From assembly GCA_016124845.1 (NCBI GenBank), contig WGMW01000018.1:1-43377 (forward strand): a DNA stretch of 43,377 nucleotides. Direction: 5' to 3'. Shown here piece by piece: positions 1-8,394 of this stretch; position 1 is the first letter of the stretch; every line of letters starts with the position of its first letter. Position numbers and translations under genes: made by a program. The notes beneath the pieces were generated by a model. The model did not search any database, was not told where the DNA came from, and saw only the letters and a program-made list of their open reading frames with translations. This stretch comes from Flavobacteriales bacterium. GTDB taxonomy: Bacteria > Bacteroidota > Bacteroidia > UBA10329.

Positions 1-81
1 ACAGATGAAATGGTGAATGAATATCTGGAGCATCACAGAAGGAGTGATGACAATGGCGGAAGCAATTTCATCATTGAGTGA
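1..81 (+). CDS. C-terminal tail of an upstream gene (partial)
   Basis: Frame 1 is open from the window edge to a TGA at 79-81 and encodes 26 residues, acidic and Asn/Gly-rich near the end (contains SDDNGGSNFIIE). It is followed at once by two hairpin repeats, as expected for the 3' end of a gene. Too little is visible to name a function. The call rests only on frame openness and position, so it could be chance. Confidence 0.4.
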   Translation, partial: TDEMVNEYLEHHRRSDDNGGSNFIIE

Positions 82-83
82 AA

Positions 84-129
84 GACGACTTTCAGTCGTC
101 AATCAAACCTATGGACTTCCAGTCCATAG
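84..129. repeat. Two adjacent GACTTYCAGTC hairpins
   Basis: Two perfect hairpins sit 8 nt apart. The first is GACGACT-TTC-AGTCGTC (84-100). The second is CTATGGACT-TCC-AGTCCATAG (109-129), with a further imperfect extension AAAC/GGTTT. Both share the core GACT-TYC-AGTC with a 3-nt loop but have different outer arms. This looks like a pair of REP-like elements rather than a terminator, because no T-tract follows on either strand. Confidence 0.6.
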
Positions 130-148
130 TGGTTTAGTTGTAAGGGTT

Positions 149-454
149 TCAATTATCTTGCCATCCGTTATAGGGAGACGCGCGAAAATCATTTTCCGGT
201 TTATCCGGCATCCATGTAAGCCATGCAAAGGTTCCGTACAGCACGATTGAAATAATATGTGGCAATATCTGATAAAGGTTGTTGTCTTTTCGTATTAACC
301 CGATGAGTGAAATTAGGAAAACGGGTATGTGTAAAAGACCAACTGCAACAATTGATAGTAAGGGCTGAAAATAGCTTTTGATTAATGTGAAGCCTATTAG
401 CAAGACAGTTGACATCACTAAGCTCACCAAAGATTTTACAAGTATGCGTTTCAT
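149..454 (-). CDS. Small hypothetical membrane protein
   Basis: A 101-residue protein with three strongly hydrophobic stretches at about residues 8-28, 32-55 and 66-82 and a short hydrophilic C-terminus ending PYNGWQDN. It begins MKRIL, a typical positively charged start before a membrane segment. No recognisable domain. It lies 89 nt downstream of the lipoprotein gene at 544-1032 on the same strand, so the two may be co-transcribed. The spacer carries an inverted repeat CAATACCC/GGGTATTG (about 24 nt apart) and ATGTTG-TG-CAACAT; neither is explained. Function unknown. Confidence 0.55.
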   Translation of the reverse strand: MKRILVKSLVSLVMSTVLLIGFTLIKSYFQPLLSIVAVGLLHIPVFLISLIGLIRKDNNLYQILPHIISIVLYGTFAWLTWMPDKPENDFRASPYNGWQDN

Positions 455-543
455 GTTGATTTGAAATGTTGTGCAACATCTCCCTCAAACGACAATACCC
501 AGAGGAGTGTACTGTCACACGTATCGGGTATTGGTAAACGGTT

Positions 544-1032
544 TTACTTTTTATAAAGGTCCTCAGATGGTTGATACTCAACCTCGTTGACAACTTTTCC
601 GTTTTGGTAATTTTCCATTTTCAATGTGTCTCCATCTAAATCAAAAAACCACCATTCCCCATCTTCAAGATTGTTAACAGCATTTCCAATTACTGCAAGC
701 TGGCCGTTAGTGTGATAGACTTTTTGCAATCCATTGTAAGCACCATTACTCATCATGTTCTCCTCGAATAAGATTCCGTTTTCATAGAACTTTTTCCACA
801 AGCCAGTTTGAACGTTATCCTCGTATTGTCCTTCAAACTTGACATTTCCATTTTCATGGTATTCGATATATTTTCCTTGGAGTTTACCTTCTTTTACCTC
901 ATATTCAGCTTTCTTATTTCCGTTCGGGTAGTTGGTGTCTGGTAACTGGTCACCTATGTCCACTTTCACCTCAGAACATGAGGAAACAATCAGTAACGCA
1001 ATGATCGGCAGAATAGAGAATGTCAATTTCAT
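544..1032 (-). CDS. YwqK/MORN-repeat lipoprotein
   Basis: A 162-residue predicted lipoprotein. The N-terminus is a short hydrophobic signal ending in the lipobox VSSC with the acylated Cys at residue 19. The mature part carries about four degenerate YwqK-type MORN repeats (YHENGNVKFEGQY, FYENGILFEENMM, YHTNGQLAVIGN, FFDLDGDTLKMENY), each with the pattern aromatic-x-x-(N/D)G-x-hydrophobic. In Bacteroidota such proteins are abundant and often annotated as 'toxin-antitoxin system YwqK family antitoxin', but there is no toxin here, so that label should not be taken literally. Probably an envelope protein-interaction scaffold. A second MORN protein occurs in the window at 33086-33673. Confidence 0.8.
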   Translation of the reverse strand: MKLTFSILPIIALLIVSSCSEVKVDIGDQLPDTNYPNGNKKAEYEVKEGKLQGKYIEYHENGNVKFEGQYEDNVQTGLWKKFYENGILFEENMMSNGAYNGLQKVYHTNGQLAVIGNAVNNLEDGEWWFFDLDGDTLKMENYQNGKVVNEVEYQPSEDLYKK

Positions 1033-1292
1033 TTGACCATTTTAAATTTTTGCCAATATAGCCATTTGCAACGTCCAACAAGGCGGTTTCGGCATTCCAT
1101 TGAACAAACTCCTTTCTTTAGATCATTGATCAAGCTACCGATCTTATTGATCCTCATTCGAACCGAGAATGCTGTGACTGTGATACGGGCTGTCTCTTCA
1201 AGTACCATTGCCATCGTTTTTTGAAGTTTTAGGCATAGCGCGGCTCCATTCCTACCTCTCTCAAACCCTCAAAGAATACTATCTTCCGCAGC

Positions 1293-4070
1293 GTGAAAAC
1301 CTTCCTCGACCAGATAGCCCGGCAACTGCTTGCCACCGATGGCAACGACCTTTCGGGCCATTGCGTGGTGCTGCCCAGTAGGCGGGCGGGTGTGTTTCTG
1401 CGCGATGCCCTCTCCAAGGCGGGCAAAAAGACCATCTGGGCACCCAGCATCCTCTCCATCGAGGATTTCGTATTCCGCCTGTCGGGCATGGTAAAGGTGG
1501 AGCAGGTCACGCTGCTGTTCAAGCTCTTCGGGGTGTACCAGCGCTCGGTGGCCGACCCGCAGCCGTTCGAACTCTTTGCCAATTGGGCACCCATCTTCTT
1601 GGCCGATGTCAACGAGGTGGACATCAACCTGGTGGATGCCGAGGACATTTACAGCCAGCTGTATTCCATCGAGCGCATTGCACGCTGGAATCCCAGCGGC
1701 AGACCGATGTCTGATTTTCAGGAACGGCACCTGCAATTTGTAAAAGGGCTGTACCCGCTCTACCGCGAACTGCGCAAGGAGCTGGAAGCGGAGAAGGTGG
1801 CCTATCAGGGGTTGGCCTTCCGCCATGTGGCGGAGAATGCGCAGCAGAGCATCCAGCGCTGCCCGTGGAGCACCGTTTGGTTTGCGGGGTTCAATGCGCT
1901 CACCGTTTCGGAAGAGCACATTATCCGCGCCTTTGAGGAGAACGGCACGGCCAAGACCTTCTGGGACATGGACGCGCACTACGTGGACGATGCGCTGCAT
2001 GAGGCGGGGTTCTATTTCAGGAAGTATGCCTCGGGCAAGGCCCACCTGAAAGTGACGCCCGATGCGCCTTGGAAGCAGCACTTCTTTGCGGAGCAGGAAA
2101 AGGATGTGAACCTTATTGCTGCCCAGCGCAACGTGACGCAGGCCGAGGCCGCGGCCACCATCCTGGCCGAAAAGGTGAGGAAGGATGGCCCGCAGAGCCT
2201 CTCGAACATGGCCGTGGTGCTGAACGATGAGAAGCTGCTGTTTCCGTTGCTGAATGCGATGCCCGCAGATATTTCGGGCGTCAACATCACCATGGGCTAC
2301 GGGCTCAAGTATTCGCAGGCGGTCAGTTTTATCGATAAGCTGTTCGGGCTGTACGTTGGTGCTGCCACGCGCGGAAGGTTCTACCATGCCGATGTAATGG
2401 CGGTGGTGACGCACAGCGTCTTCGTATCGCTGTCGGATCGACCCGCGCAGGCCATTAAAAAGCAATTGTTGGAACTGAAAAAGGCCTACTTGCAAGCAGA
2501 TGAGTTGCAGTTCTCCTCCTTCGGGAAGATTGTCTTTTCCGACACGCACCTATCGGTGGATGCCTTCATTGCCCTGCTGCAGCAGGTGTGCCGCACCATC
2601 CGCCAAACATGGAAGGAAGAAGACTTCAGGCTGGAACTGGGTTTTGTGGTACTGGTGGAGCGGTTGCTGCGCAGACTGTCCGACCTGCAACAGCAGTTCG
2701 GCATCATCGAATCCATCAAAACCCTACAGGTGTTCTGGCATCAGTTGGTCAACGGTCAGCAGTTGGATTTTGTGGGCGAACCCATCGGTGGGCTGCAGGT
2801 AATGGGCATGCTCGAAACACGGAATCTCGATTTTGAGGAGGTCATCATGCTGAGTGTGAACGAGGGAAGTCTGCCATCGAATGCGCACAGTCCGAGCTAT
2901 TTTACATTCGATGTGAGGCGGGCGTACGGACTGGCCTGCCAGAACGAGCGCGATGCGGTAACGGCCTACCATTTCTATCGGCTGATGCAGCGCGCCAAGA
3001 AGGTGCATCTCATTTATGATCAGGATACCGAATCGTTCGGTGGAGGAGAGGTAAGCCGCTTCGTGCAGCAACTGCGGTTGGAATGCGATAAGGACATTAT
3101 CCATTTTCATGAACTTCGGTTGGAGCAGAAGCTGCCCAAACGTTCGGTAGGCGAGGCCATCATCATCCCAAAAACCGAAGTGGAATTGGCCAAACTGAAA
3201 GAACATGCGGCCGATGGTTTTTCGCCTTCGGCTCTGAACACCTACCGAACGTGTCCGCTCAAATTCTACATGCGCTACGTGGCGGGTTTCAAGGAGCAGG
3301 ACGAACTGGTGGAGGATGTGGACCACGCCATGTTCGGAACGGCCATCCACGATACGTTGGAGGAACTCTACAAACCGACCTTGGGAAAACCGCTCACCGA
3401 GGAGGTGCTGAAACAGATGCAGGCCAAGGCCGATGATGAGCTGGCAAAGCAGTTTGCCGAACACATCCCGAAGGAATCGGTGATGCAAGGAACCAATCTG
3501 CTGGCCTTTGAAGTGGCCAAGACCTATGTGAACCGCGTGCTGAAAAACGACCTGCAAGCGGTAAGGAACGGCCAACCCAATACGGTGCTGCAGTTGGAGG
3601 AGAAACTAACGGGTTCCATCCCGCACCAACTGAATGGAGAATCCTTGGAAGTACATTTCAAAGGCATGGCCGACCGCATCGACCGAACTTCTAGCGGAAC
3701 GGTGAGGCTGATCGATTATAAAACAGGCTCGGCCGATAAGAAAGTGGAGATAGACAGGGTGGAGGATTTCGCCACGTCCAAGGCCGATTATGCCTTTCAG
3801 TTGCTCATCTACCATCTGCTTTACACGCAGATGACGGGAACGGACACCGCCATTCCGGCCATCTTCTTCTTGCGTTTGCATGAGATAGAGAAGGAGATAT
3901 CCATTCTGGAGGATGGGGAAAAACTCAGCGCAAAGGAATTGGACGCGTACACGGAAGAGCTTCTATCAGATATTCTTTCGGAGCTCTTCGATCTAGAAAT
4001 CCCATTCGAACAGACCGAGGACGCGAAGGCCTGTGGCTTCTGCGATTTCAAGCAGCTATGCCAGCGATGA
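1293..4070 (+). CDS. AddB-like PD-(D/E)XK nuclease / inactivated helicase
   Basis: A 925-residue protein starting at GTG 1293. The N-terminal two thirds resembles the UvrD-like helicase fold of AddB-type double-strand-break repair nucleases, with an opening segment containing VVLPSRRAGVFLRDAL. The C-terminal PD-(D/E)XK nuclease domain contains the motif LIDYKTG at about residue 806, preceded by ADRIDR. A four-Cys iron-sulphur signature brackets this nuclease: TCPLKFY near residue 654 and CGFCDFKQLC at about 914-923, exactly the C...CxxC...C arrangement of AddB. In Bacteroidota this protein usually partners a UvrD/RecB-type helicase-nuclease, which is not in this window. Family length is usually 900-1000 residues, so the gene appears complete. 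A degenerate promoter box TATCTTCC lies 5 nt upstream of the start. Likely acts in recombinational end processing. Confidence 0.85.
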   Translation: MKTFLDQIARQLLATDGNDLSGHCVVLPSRRAGVFLRDALSKAGKKTIWAPSILSIEDFVFRLSGMVKVEQVTLLFKLFGVYQRSVADPQPFELFANWAPIFLADVNEVDINLVDAEDIYSQLYSIERIARWNPSGRPMSDFQERHLQFVKGLYPLYRELRKELEAEKVAYQGLAFRHVAENAQQSIQRCPWSTVWFAGFNALTVSEEHIIRAFEENGTAKTFWDMDAHYVDDALHEAGFYFRKYASGKAHLKVTPDAPWKQHFFAEQEKDVNLIAAQRNVTQAEAAATILAEKVRKDGPQSLSNMAVVLNDEKLLFPLLNAMPADISGVNITMGYGLKYSQAVSFIDKLFGLYVGAATRGRFYHADVMAVVTHSVFVSLSDRPAQAIKKQLLELKKAYLQADELQFSSFGKIVFSDTHLSVDAFIALLQQVCRTIRQTWKEEDFRLELGFVVLVERLLRRLSDLQQQFGIIESIKTLQVFWHQLVNGQQLDFVGEPIGGLQVMGMLETRNLDFEEVIMLSVNEGSLPSNAHSPSYFTFDVRRAYGLACQNERDAVTAYHFYRLMQRAKKVHLIYDQDTESFGGGEVSRFVQQLRLECDKDIIHFHELRLEQKLPKRSVGEAIIIPKTEVELAKLKEHAADGFSPSALNTYRTCPLKFYMRYVAGFKEQDELVEDVDHAMFGTAIHDTLEELYKPTLGKPLTEEVLKQMQAKADDELAKQFAEHIPKESVMQGTNLLAFEVAKTYVNRVLKNDLQAVRNGQPNTVLQLEEKLTGSIPHQLNGESLEVHFKGMADRIDRTSSGTVRLIDYKTGSADKKVEIDRVEDFATSKADYAFQLLIYHLLYTQMTGTDTAIPAIFFLRLHEIEKEISILEDGEKLSAKELDAYTEELLSDILSELFDLEIPFEQTEDAKACGFCDFKQLCQR

Positions 4071-4146
4071 GCAGACAACTGTGTCCTTATCGTTACGTTT
4101 TCAATATTGCTGTATATCAGTATAGAATTCGGTACCTCGAAAAAAG

Positions 4147-4154
4147 TACTTTTG
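4147..4154 (+). promoter_or_regulatory. -7 promoter box TACTTTTG
   Basis: Perfect match to the Bacteroidota -7 consensus TAnnTTTG, 15 nt before the ATG at 4170. It lies downstream of the alternative TTG start at 4107, which argues that the TTG is not used. No clear TTG at the usual -33 distance. Confidence 0.6.
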
Positions 4155-4169
4155 CAACGCTTCAAAACC

Positions 4170-7079
4170 ATGAAAATGAAAAGAATAGCTACAATTATCG
4201 CGATACTGTCGGTGACGTTCTTCGCCAATTTGACCAATGTTTCGGCTCAGTGTCCCGGTTGCACCATTGACCAGACCTGCGGTGTGGGACTGAATCCGGT
4301 TCAGCCGACCCTTTGTCCGGCATCTCTGCCTAACGGTACACAAGGCGTTTACTATGATGAGAACGCAACGTTTTTCATGCCTCGCGATTTTGTGGATGCT
4401 GGTTCTGGTCAGAGTGTTACTCTGAATGGGATCACGGTCACCAGCGTTACAGGGATGCCTCAAGGAATCAGTTACACATGCGATCAGCCAGGCTGCTCTT
4501 ACACGGTTACCAACGACCCTGCCACTCAGCGCGGTTGTGTGAAGATGTGCGGAACGCCCACAGTTCCAGGTAATTATACGATTACCATTCAGGTGGTGGC
4601 CAATGTCACTACTCCTATAGGTACCATCAATCAGCCAACCGGCTTTACGATGCCGCTGACCATCGATCCATCTCCCGGAGGCAACTGCTGTTTCAGCTAC
4701 AACCCGCCTTCGGCCTGTGGTTCGCTGGATGTGACCTATGAAGGTCTTTTGAACTTTGAACCGCTGCAGCCGACCACGTACGATTGGGATTTCGGAAACG
4801 GCAACACGGCCACGGGGGCTACTCCGGCTGTTCAGTCATACACAACTCCAGGCGATTATTATCCGGAACTTACCACTACCGTTTACAATTATGTGCTAAC
4901 GGATGTGGAGGTTACTGCTTCCGGTTCGGGCTGGTGTGGTGATATTGAGGAGGCCAGCCTATTTGGCGTTTGTCAGGGTGCGCCAGACCTTTTCTTCGAT
5001 TATGCGAACAATGGCGACACCTACACCTCTTCCGCAGGTAATAATAGCCTTACACAGACTTGGAATAACCTTGGCATCGAACTTAGTTCGCTTGTGTTTT
5101 CCATGACTTTCTGGGATCAAGACAACGTTTCACAGAATGACAATCTTGGAGCATTGGCGTTTAGCGTCACTGGCCCTGGAACATTCAACTTCTCCAACTC
5201 GGAGGTGTTCGGAACCTATACCATCGGAACCGTGGTGGATACGGTTTACGTGACGGATGATACCGTTTCCGTTTATCCGGTCCCTGCTCAACCTCAGCTG
5301 AGTTTCGATCCAGGACAGAATGTATGTACAGGTGATTCTGTGCTTATCAGCGGTCCTATTGGTCCTTACCAGTACCAATGGCTCAAGTCCGGTTCGTTCA
5401 TTTCAGATTCGGTTGCGGTGTGGGTCAACGAGACCTACTATTATTCGTTGATCATTGTTGATACGACCTATTTCTGTCAGGCTGAATCGGATTCTGAATT
5501 GGTGCAGATTCTTCAGTATCCGCTTCCTCCGGTTATTACTTACAACAGTGCCACTGCCAACTTGGAGGTGACCAACAACCCGAACGGCTATGGTGTGGAA
5601 TGGTATCTGGATGGAACGCTGATCCAAGGCGAGAGCGGAGATACGCTTCCAGCCTCTGGGAATGTGGGGCCGTTCACAGCCATCTACGTCAATCAGGGAA
5701 CCTGTAGTTCACAGCTTTCTACAGAATACTGGCTGTGTCTTCCGGCAACGGTGCAGCCATTGGCCAACGACACGCTTTGCTGTGGCGATGTGGTGACCTT
5801 CGATGCTTCTGGATTCACGCTCAACCCGTATTCTACGGTTGCTTGGGCAGTTACGCCAGAGGCCATGGGGCCGGTGGTGGATCAGGCAAGTGCCACCGCT
5901 GCTGAAGATGGCGGTTACATCCTTTCCAATTTTGGATCCACGATTGATTTCACCAGAAACTGTGCGAATAATGCAGACAGTATTATCAATGGAAGTTACT
6001 ACGTTACGCCCTTTGCCATTGAGGATCCGGATGTGACACCGCTGACCTATGATACGCTTCAGGGCTGTGCTCCGTATGCTGAGATCTGCCCTTCCCTTTC
6101 TGCGGTAGATGATAACTGGGAACTGTTCCCAATGATCTTCACATTCCCTGACGGTTCGCAGCTCAATGCCAACGATGCCATTGCGTTCGGGCTGCCTATC
6201 AACCAGCAATTGCTTGATTTTGCCGGTGGACTTCCATGTATTCCATTGACCTCGCTTTATGCAGGAGACCCGAACGGAGAATGGACCATCAGCATTACCA
6301 ATACAGGCACAACAGCATTGGACATGTCCGTTCCTGATTTCGTGGTGATCAACTCGGCAGACAGCTGTAACCTGATCACACAGGATGAATCATACCTGAT
6401 CCCTGGTGTCGATCTGACAGCAAATCCGGGACAAACGGTAGTGGTAAACTTCCACATTCCACCATTGCCGAACAACTTCCCAGCGGTCAACTCCGATTGT
6501 TCCGCATTCGGTGATCCGATACTTGTCACATTCAAGGACTGCTATCCGGACCTGACGAACAACTTGCATGTCACAGGTTCTGTCAGCAACCCTGCGGTCG
6601 ATCAGCAGAACAACTATATCTACGGATACATCGATGTTACCATTACAGGAGGAACGCCACCCTACACTATTTCTTGGACGGATGGCCCGACCACTGAGGA
6701 CCGATTTAATCTCACTCCCGGTTCGTACACGATCAATGTGGTGGATGCCAATAACTTCACCGCATCAGAGACCTTTGACCTGACCGGGCCATACCTGGGT
6801 ATCGAAGACCTTGACAGATTCGGTTTCTCTCTTGGACAGAGCATTCCGAACCCGACATCAGGAAATGCGACCATACGTTTTGAGAGTGGCGAAACCGCCA
6901 ACTATCAGTTCATTGTACGCGATGCGGCAGGTAGGGAAGTGGCCCGCATGTCCATTGCCGCTATGCAAGGTGAGAACAGGATCATCTTTGATGGAAGCAG
7001 CTTGCCATCGGGCGTTTACACATATTCGCTTACCAATGGCGTAAATGTGCTCACACAGCGAATGATGATCAACAAGTAA
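4170..7079 (+). CDS. T9SS-secreted PKD/SprB-repeat surface protein
   Basis: A 969-residue secreted protein. The ATG at 4170 gives a classical signal peptide (MKMKR, hydrophobic core, cleavage after VSA-Q); the in-frame TTG at 4107 lies before the promoter box and is rejected. The N-terminal mature part is Cys-rich (several CxxC-like pairs). A PKD-type domain is visible near residues 205-235 (YDWDFGNGNTATG). A SprB-like repeat precedes the C-terminus (GGTPPYTISW ... LTPGSYTINVVD). The last about 80 residues form a type A T9SS sorting domain (SIPNPTSGNATIRF ... LPSGVYTYSL ... RMMINK). The protein should cross the outer membrane through T9SS and stay attached to the surface or be released; the ligand is unknown. 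A strong terminator follows at 7096. Confidence 0.85.
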   Translation: MKMKRIATIIAILSVTFFANLTNVSAQCPGCTIDQTCGVGLNPVQPTLCPASLPNGTQGVYYDENATFFMPRDFVDAGSGQSVTLNGITVTSVTGMPQGISYTCDQPGCSYTVTNDPATQRGCVKMCGTPTVPGNYTITIQVVANVTTPIGTINQPTGFTMPLTIDPSPGGNCCFSYNPPSACGSLDVTYEGLLNFEPLQPTTYDWDFGNGNTATGATPAVQSYTTPGDYYPELTTTVYNYVLTDVEVTASGSGWCGDIEEASLFGVCQGAPDLFFDYANNGDTYTSSAGNNSLTQTWNNLGIELSSLVFSMTFWDQDNVSQNDNLGALAFSVTGPGTFNFSNSEVFGTYTIGTVVDTVYVTDDTVSVYPVPAQPQLSFDPGQNVCTGDSVLISGPIGPYQYQWLKSGSFISDSVAVWVNETYYYSLIIVDTTYFCQAESDSELVQILQYPLPPVITYNSATANLEVTNNPNGYGVEWYLDGTLIQGESGDTLPASGNVGPFTAIYVNQGTCSSQLSTEYWLCLPATVQPLANDTLCCGDVVTFDASGFTLNPYSTVAWAVTPEAMGPVVDQASATAAEDGGYILSNFGSTIDFTRNCANNADSIINGSYYVTPFAIEDPDVTPLTYDTLQGCAPYAEICPSLSAVDDNWELFPMIFTFPDGSQLNANDAIAFGLPINQQLLDFAGGLPCIPLTSLYAGDPNGEWTISITNTGTTALDMSVPDFVVINSADSCNLITQDESYLIPGVDLTANPGQTVVVNFHIPPLPNNFPAVNSDCSAFGDPILVTFKDCYPDLTNNLHVTGSVSNPAVDQQNNYIYGYIDVTITGGTPPYTISWTDGPTTEDRFNLTPGSYTINVVDANNFTASETFDLTGPYLGIEDLDRFGFSLGQSIPNPTSGNATIRFESGETANYQFIVRDAAGREVARMSIAAMQGENRIIFDGSSLPSGVYTYSLTNGVNVLTQRMMINK

Positions 7080-7095
7080 TGAATTGAATTGAAGG

Positions 7096-7128
7096 CGCCC
7101 TTGATCCTTTTCGGGTCAGGGGCGTTTT
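7096..7128 (+). terminator. Rho-independent terminator
   Basis: A 12-bp stem (7096-7107 with 7113-7124, two G-U pairs), 5-nt loop TTTTC, then TTTT. It sits 16 nt after the stop of the T9SS gene and just before the promoter of the next gene. Confidence 0.8.
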
Positions 7129-7135
7129 GCATATA

Positions 7136-7143
7136 TATCTTTG
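7136..7143 (+). promoter_or_regulatory. -7 promoter box TATCTTTG
   Basis: Perfect TAnnTTTG match placed only 5 nt before the ATG at 7149. Transcription would begin at or just before the start codon. It also excludes the in-frame ATT/TTG-like upstream start at 7089 for the following gene. Confidence 0.6.
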
Positions 7144-7148
7144 TGCAA

Positions 7149-7580
7149 ATGTTTATGATGAGACGAGTATTAGTGATGGTGTCATTGGCCGCTGCGGTGG
7201 TAACGGTTACATCTTGCAACAAGAATCTTGATAAGACGCTGTTCGGTACGTGGAATGTGACCAAAGTGGAAGGGACCTACAATTCCAATGGAGCTTCGAT
7301 CTTTACAGCTACGGATGATACACCTACTGGAACCGTAAAATTTGAAAGTAACGGAAAGGGTAGGCAGAACTATTCATTCACCATTGCAGGAACCGTTTAC
7401 GATCAGGTGGGTGATTTCAAGTGGGAGGCGAATGATGAAGAGATCATCATCAAACGAACGGATGATACGGACATGATCTGGGAACGGATTCTGGATACCG
7501 ACAATAAGCAACAGGCATCTTACCGGGTTATTGTAAATGCTACCCAGAACTGGGATTATACCCTGACCTTAGAAAAGTAA
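7149..7580 (+). CDS. Small lipocalin-like lipoprotein
   Basis: A 143-residue predicted lipoprotein. From the ATG at 7149 the signal sequence ends in lipobox VTSC with Cys at residue 23. An upstream in-frame start at 7089 overlaps the terminator stem and precedes the promoter box, so it is rejected. The mature protein contains LFGTWNVTKVEGTY and GTVKFESNGKGRQNY, a pattern shared by Bacteroidota lipocalin-like/DUF4923-type lipoproteins that begin with a 'G-x-W' strand; assignment to a named family is inference. It ends 4 nt before the stop of the convergent GDPD gene, with no room for separate terminators. Confidence 0.7.
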   Translation: MFMMRRVLVMVSLAAAVVTVTSCNKNLDKTLFGTWNVTKVEGTYNSNGASIFTATDDTPTGTVKFESNGKGRQNYSFTIAGTVYDQVGDFKWEANDEEIIIKRTDDTDMIWERILDTDNKQQASYRVIVNATQNWDYTLTLEK

Positions 7581-7584
7581 TTCC

Positions 7585-8394
7585 CTATCTCCTCAGTATT
7601 CGGCACATGGAAGGGATGTCGTCCGTTTGGATGATATCCGGCTGAAGTTCTACTGCTTTTCGGTTTGAAATGGCAGAACCGCAGCCCCAAAGCATGATGC
7701 GCACCCCTTGACCTTTGATCACTCCGTGTACAGGTTGGTCAACTGCCTTCAAGTCAATTGAAACGCCTTTGAAACCATTTTTCAGAACGGTTTTTATTCC
7801 AGTTTCGAGGTTCTGAGCGTAGAAGTAGAGATCCGCTTTCGCACCTTTCTCTTTCAATGAGTTCAATAAGCTCTCGTTATTCGACTCCATGAGAAACGTG
7901 TACTGAGGAAATCTGTTGGTCAGCCGCATCAATTTGTCCGTATATGAATTCAGGAATTTGGCATTGTCACTTTCTGCCTTCAGGTCTAAGGAGAAGGTGG
8001 TTCCTTGTGGCCTGTCCTTCAGAATTTCTTCCAAAGAGGAAATGGGTTCGCTGGTAAACCAACCTTGGTTATGGCAATCATGCAGTTCCTCAAACGTACG
8101 TTCGTGGATGGGACCGCTGCACTCGGTATTGCTTTCCAGATCTTCATCATGAAATGCCACCAGTACAGAATCCCGTGTCATCTGCACATCCATTTCTGTT
8201 CCATCTATCGGGTACGAAAGCGCCTCATCGATCCCGGCCTTGCAATCGAGCGGTAGCAATGAGCGGATTCCCATTCCGCCATGTCCGAGAATGATTGGTT
8301 CATGTTGGTAATGAACGGGACGGTTCAACCAGAGCCAGATCGCGGCACAGACCACGACCAAAACAATTGAGAAGAGGAGAAGTGCGCGTTTCAA
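7585..8394 (-). CDS. Membrane-anchored glycerophosphodiester phosphodiesterase family protein
   Basis: A 269-residue GDPD-family protein with an N-terminal membrane anchor (residues 4-22) ahead of a TIM-barrel phosphodiesterase domain. Family landmarks seen: LGHGGMG where most members have HRG, the metal-binding pair in GTEMDVQ (E-x-D), and FHDEDL with the second catalytic His. The Arg of the usual HRG is replaced by Gly, so substrate range could differ. GDPDs cleave glycerophosphodiesters to glycerol-3-phosphate and an alcohol; with this anchor it would act at the periplasmic face. The start is TTG at 8394, directly abutting the TAA of the upstream gene (8397-8395), which implies translational coupling. 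Confidence 0.8.
   Translation of the reverse strand: MKRALLLFSIVLVVVCAAIWLWLNRPVHYQHEPIILGHGGMGIRSLLPLDCKAGIDEALSYPIDGTEMDVQMTRDSVLVAFHDEDLESNTECSGPIHERTFEELHDCHNQGWFTSEPISSLEEILKDRPQGTTFSLDLKAESDNAKFLNSYTDKLMRLTNRFPQYTFLMESNNESLLNSLKEKGAKADLYFYAQNLETGIKTVLKNGFKGVSIDLKAVDQPVHGVIKGQGVRIMLWGCGSAISNRKAVELQPDIIQTDDIPSMCRILRR

Noticed and set aside
455-543. Integron attC-like site (GTTGTGCAAC and CAATACCC/GGGTATTG)
   Set aside because: No consistent R/L core boxes, no integrase and no series of cassettes in the window.
544-1032. Toxin-antitoxin antitoxin label for the YwqK-repeat protein
   Set aside because: The family name is historical; there is no partner toxin and the protein is a lipoprotein.
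1033-1292. Small frames on both strands in the gap before the nuclease gene
   Set aside because: Overlapping 61- and 63-aa frames on opposite strands without start signals; nothing supported in this gap beyond a weak promoter box.
1269-2549. A 426-aa minus-strand frame opposite the AddB-like gene
   Set aside because: Antisense shadow of a gene with good domain evidence; composition (His/Arg-rich) typical of shadows in GC-rich third positions.
4107-4169. Upstream TTG start for the T9SS surface protein
   Set aside because: Would add 21 residues before the signal peptide and lies upstream of the promoter box.
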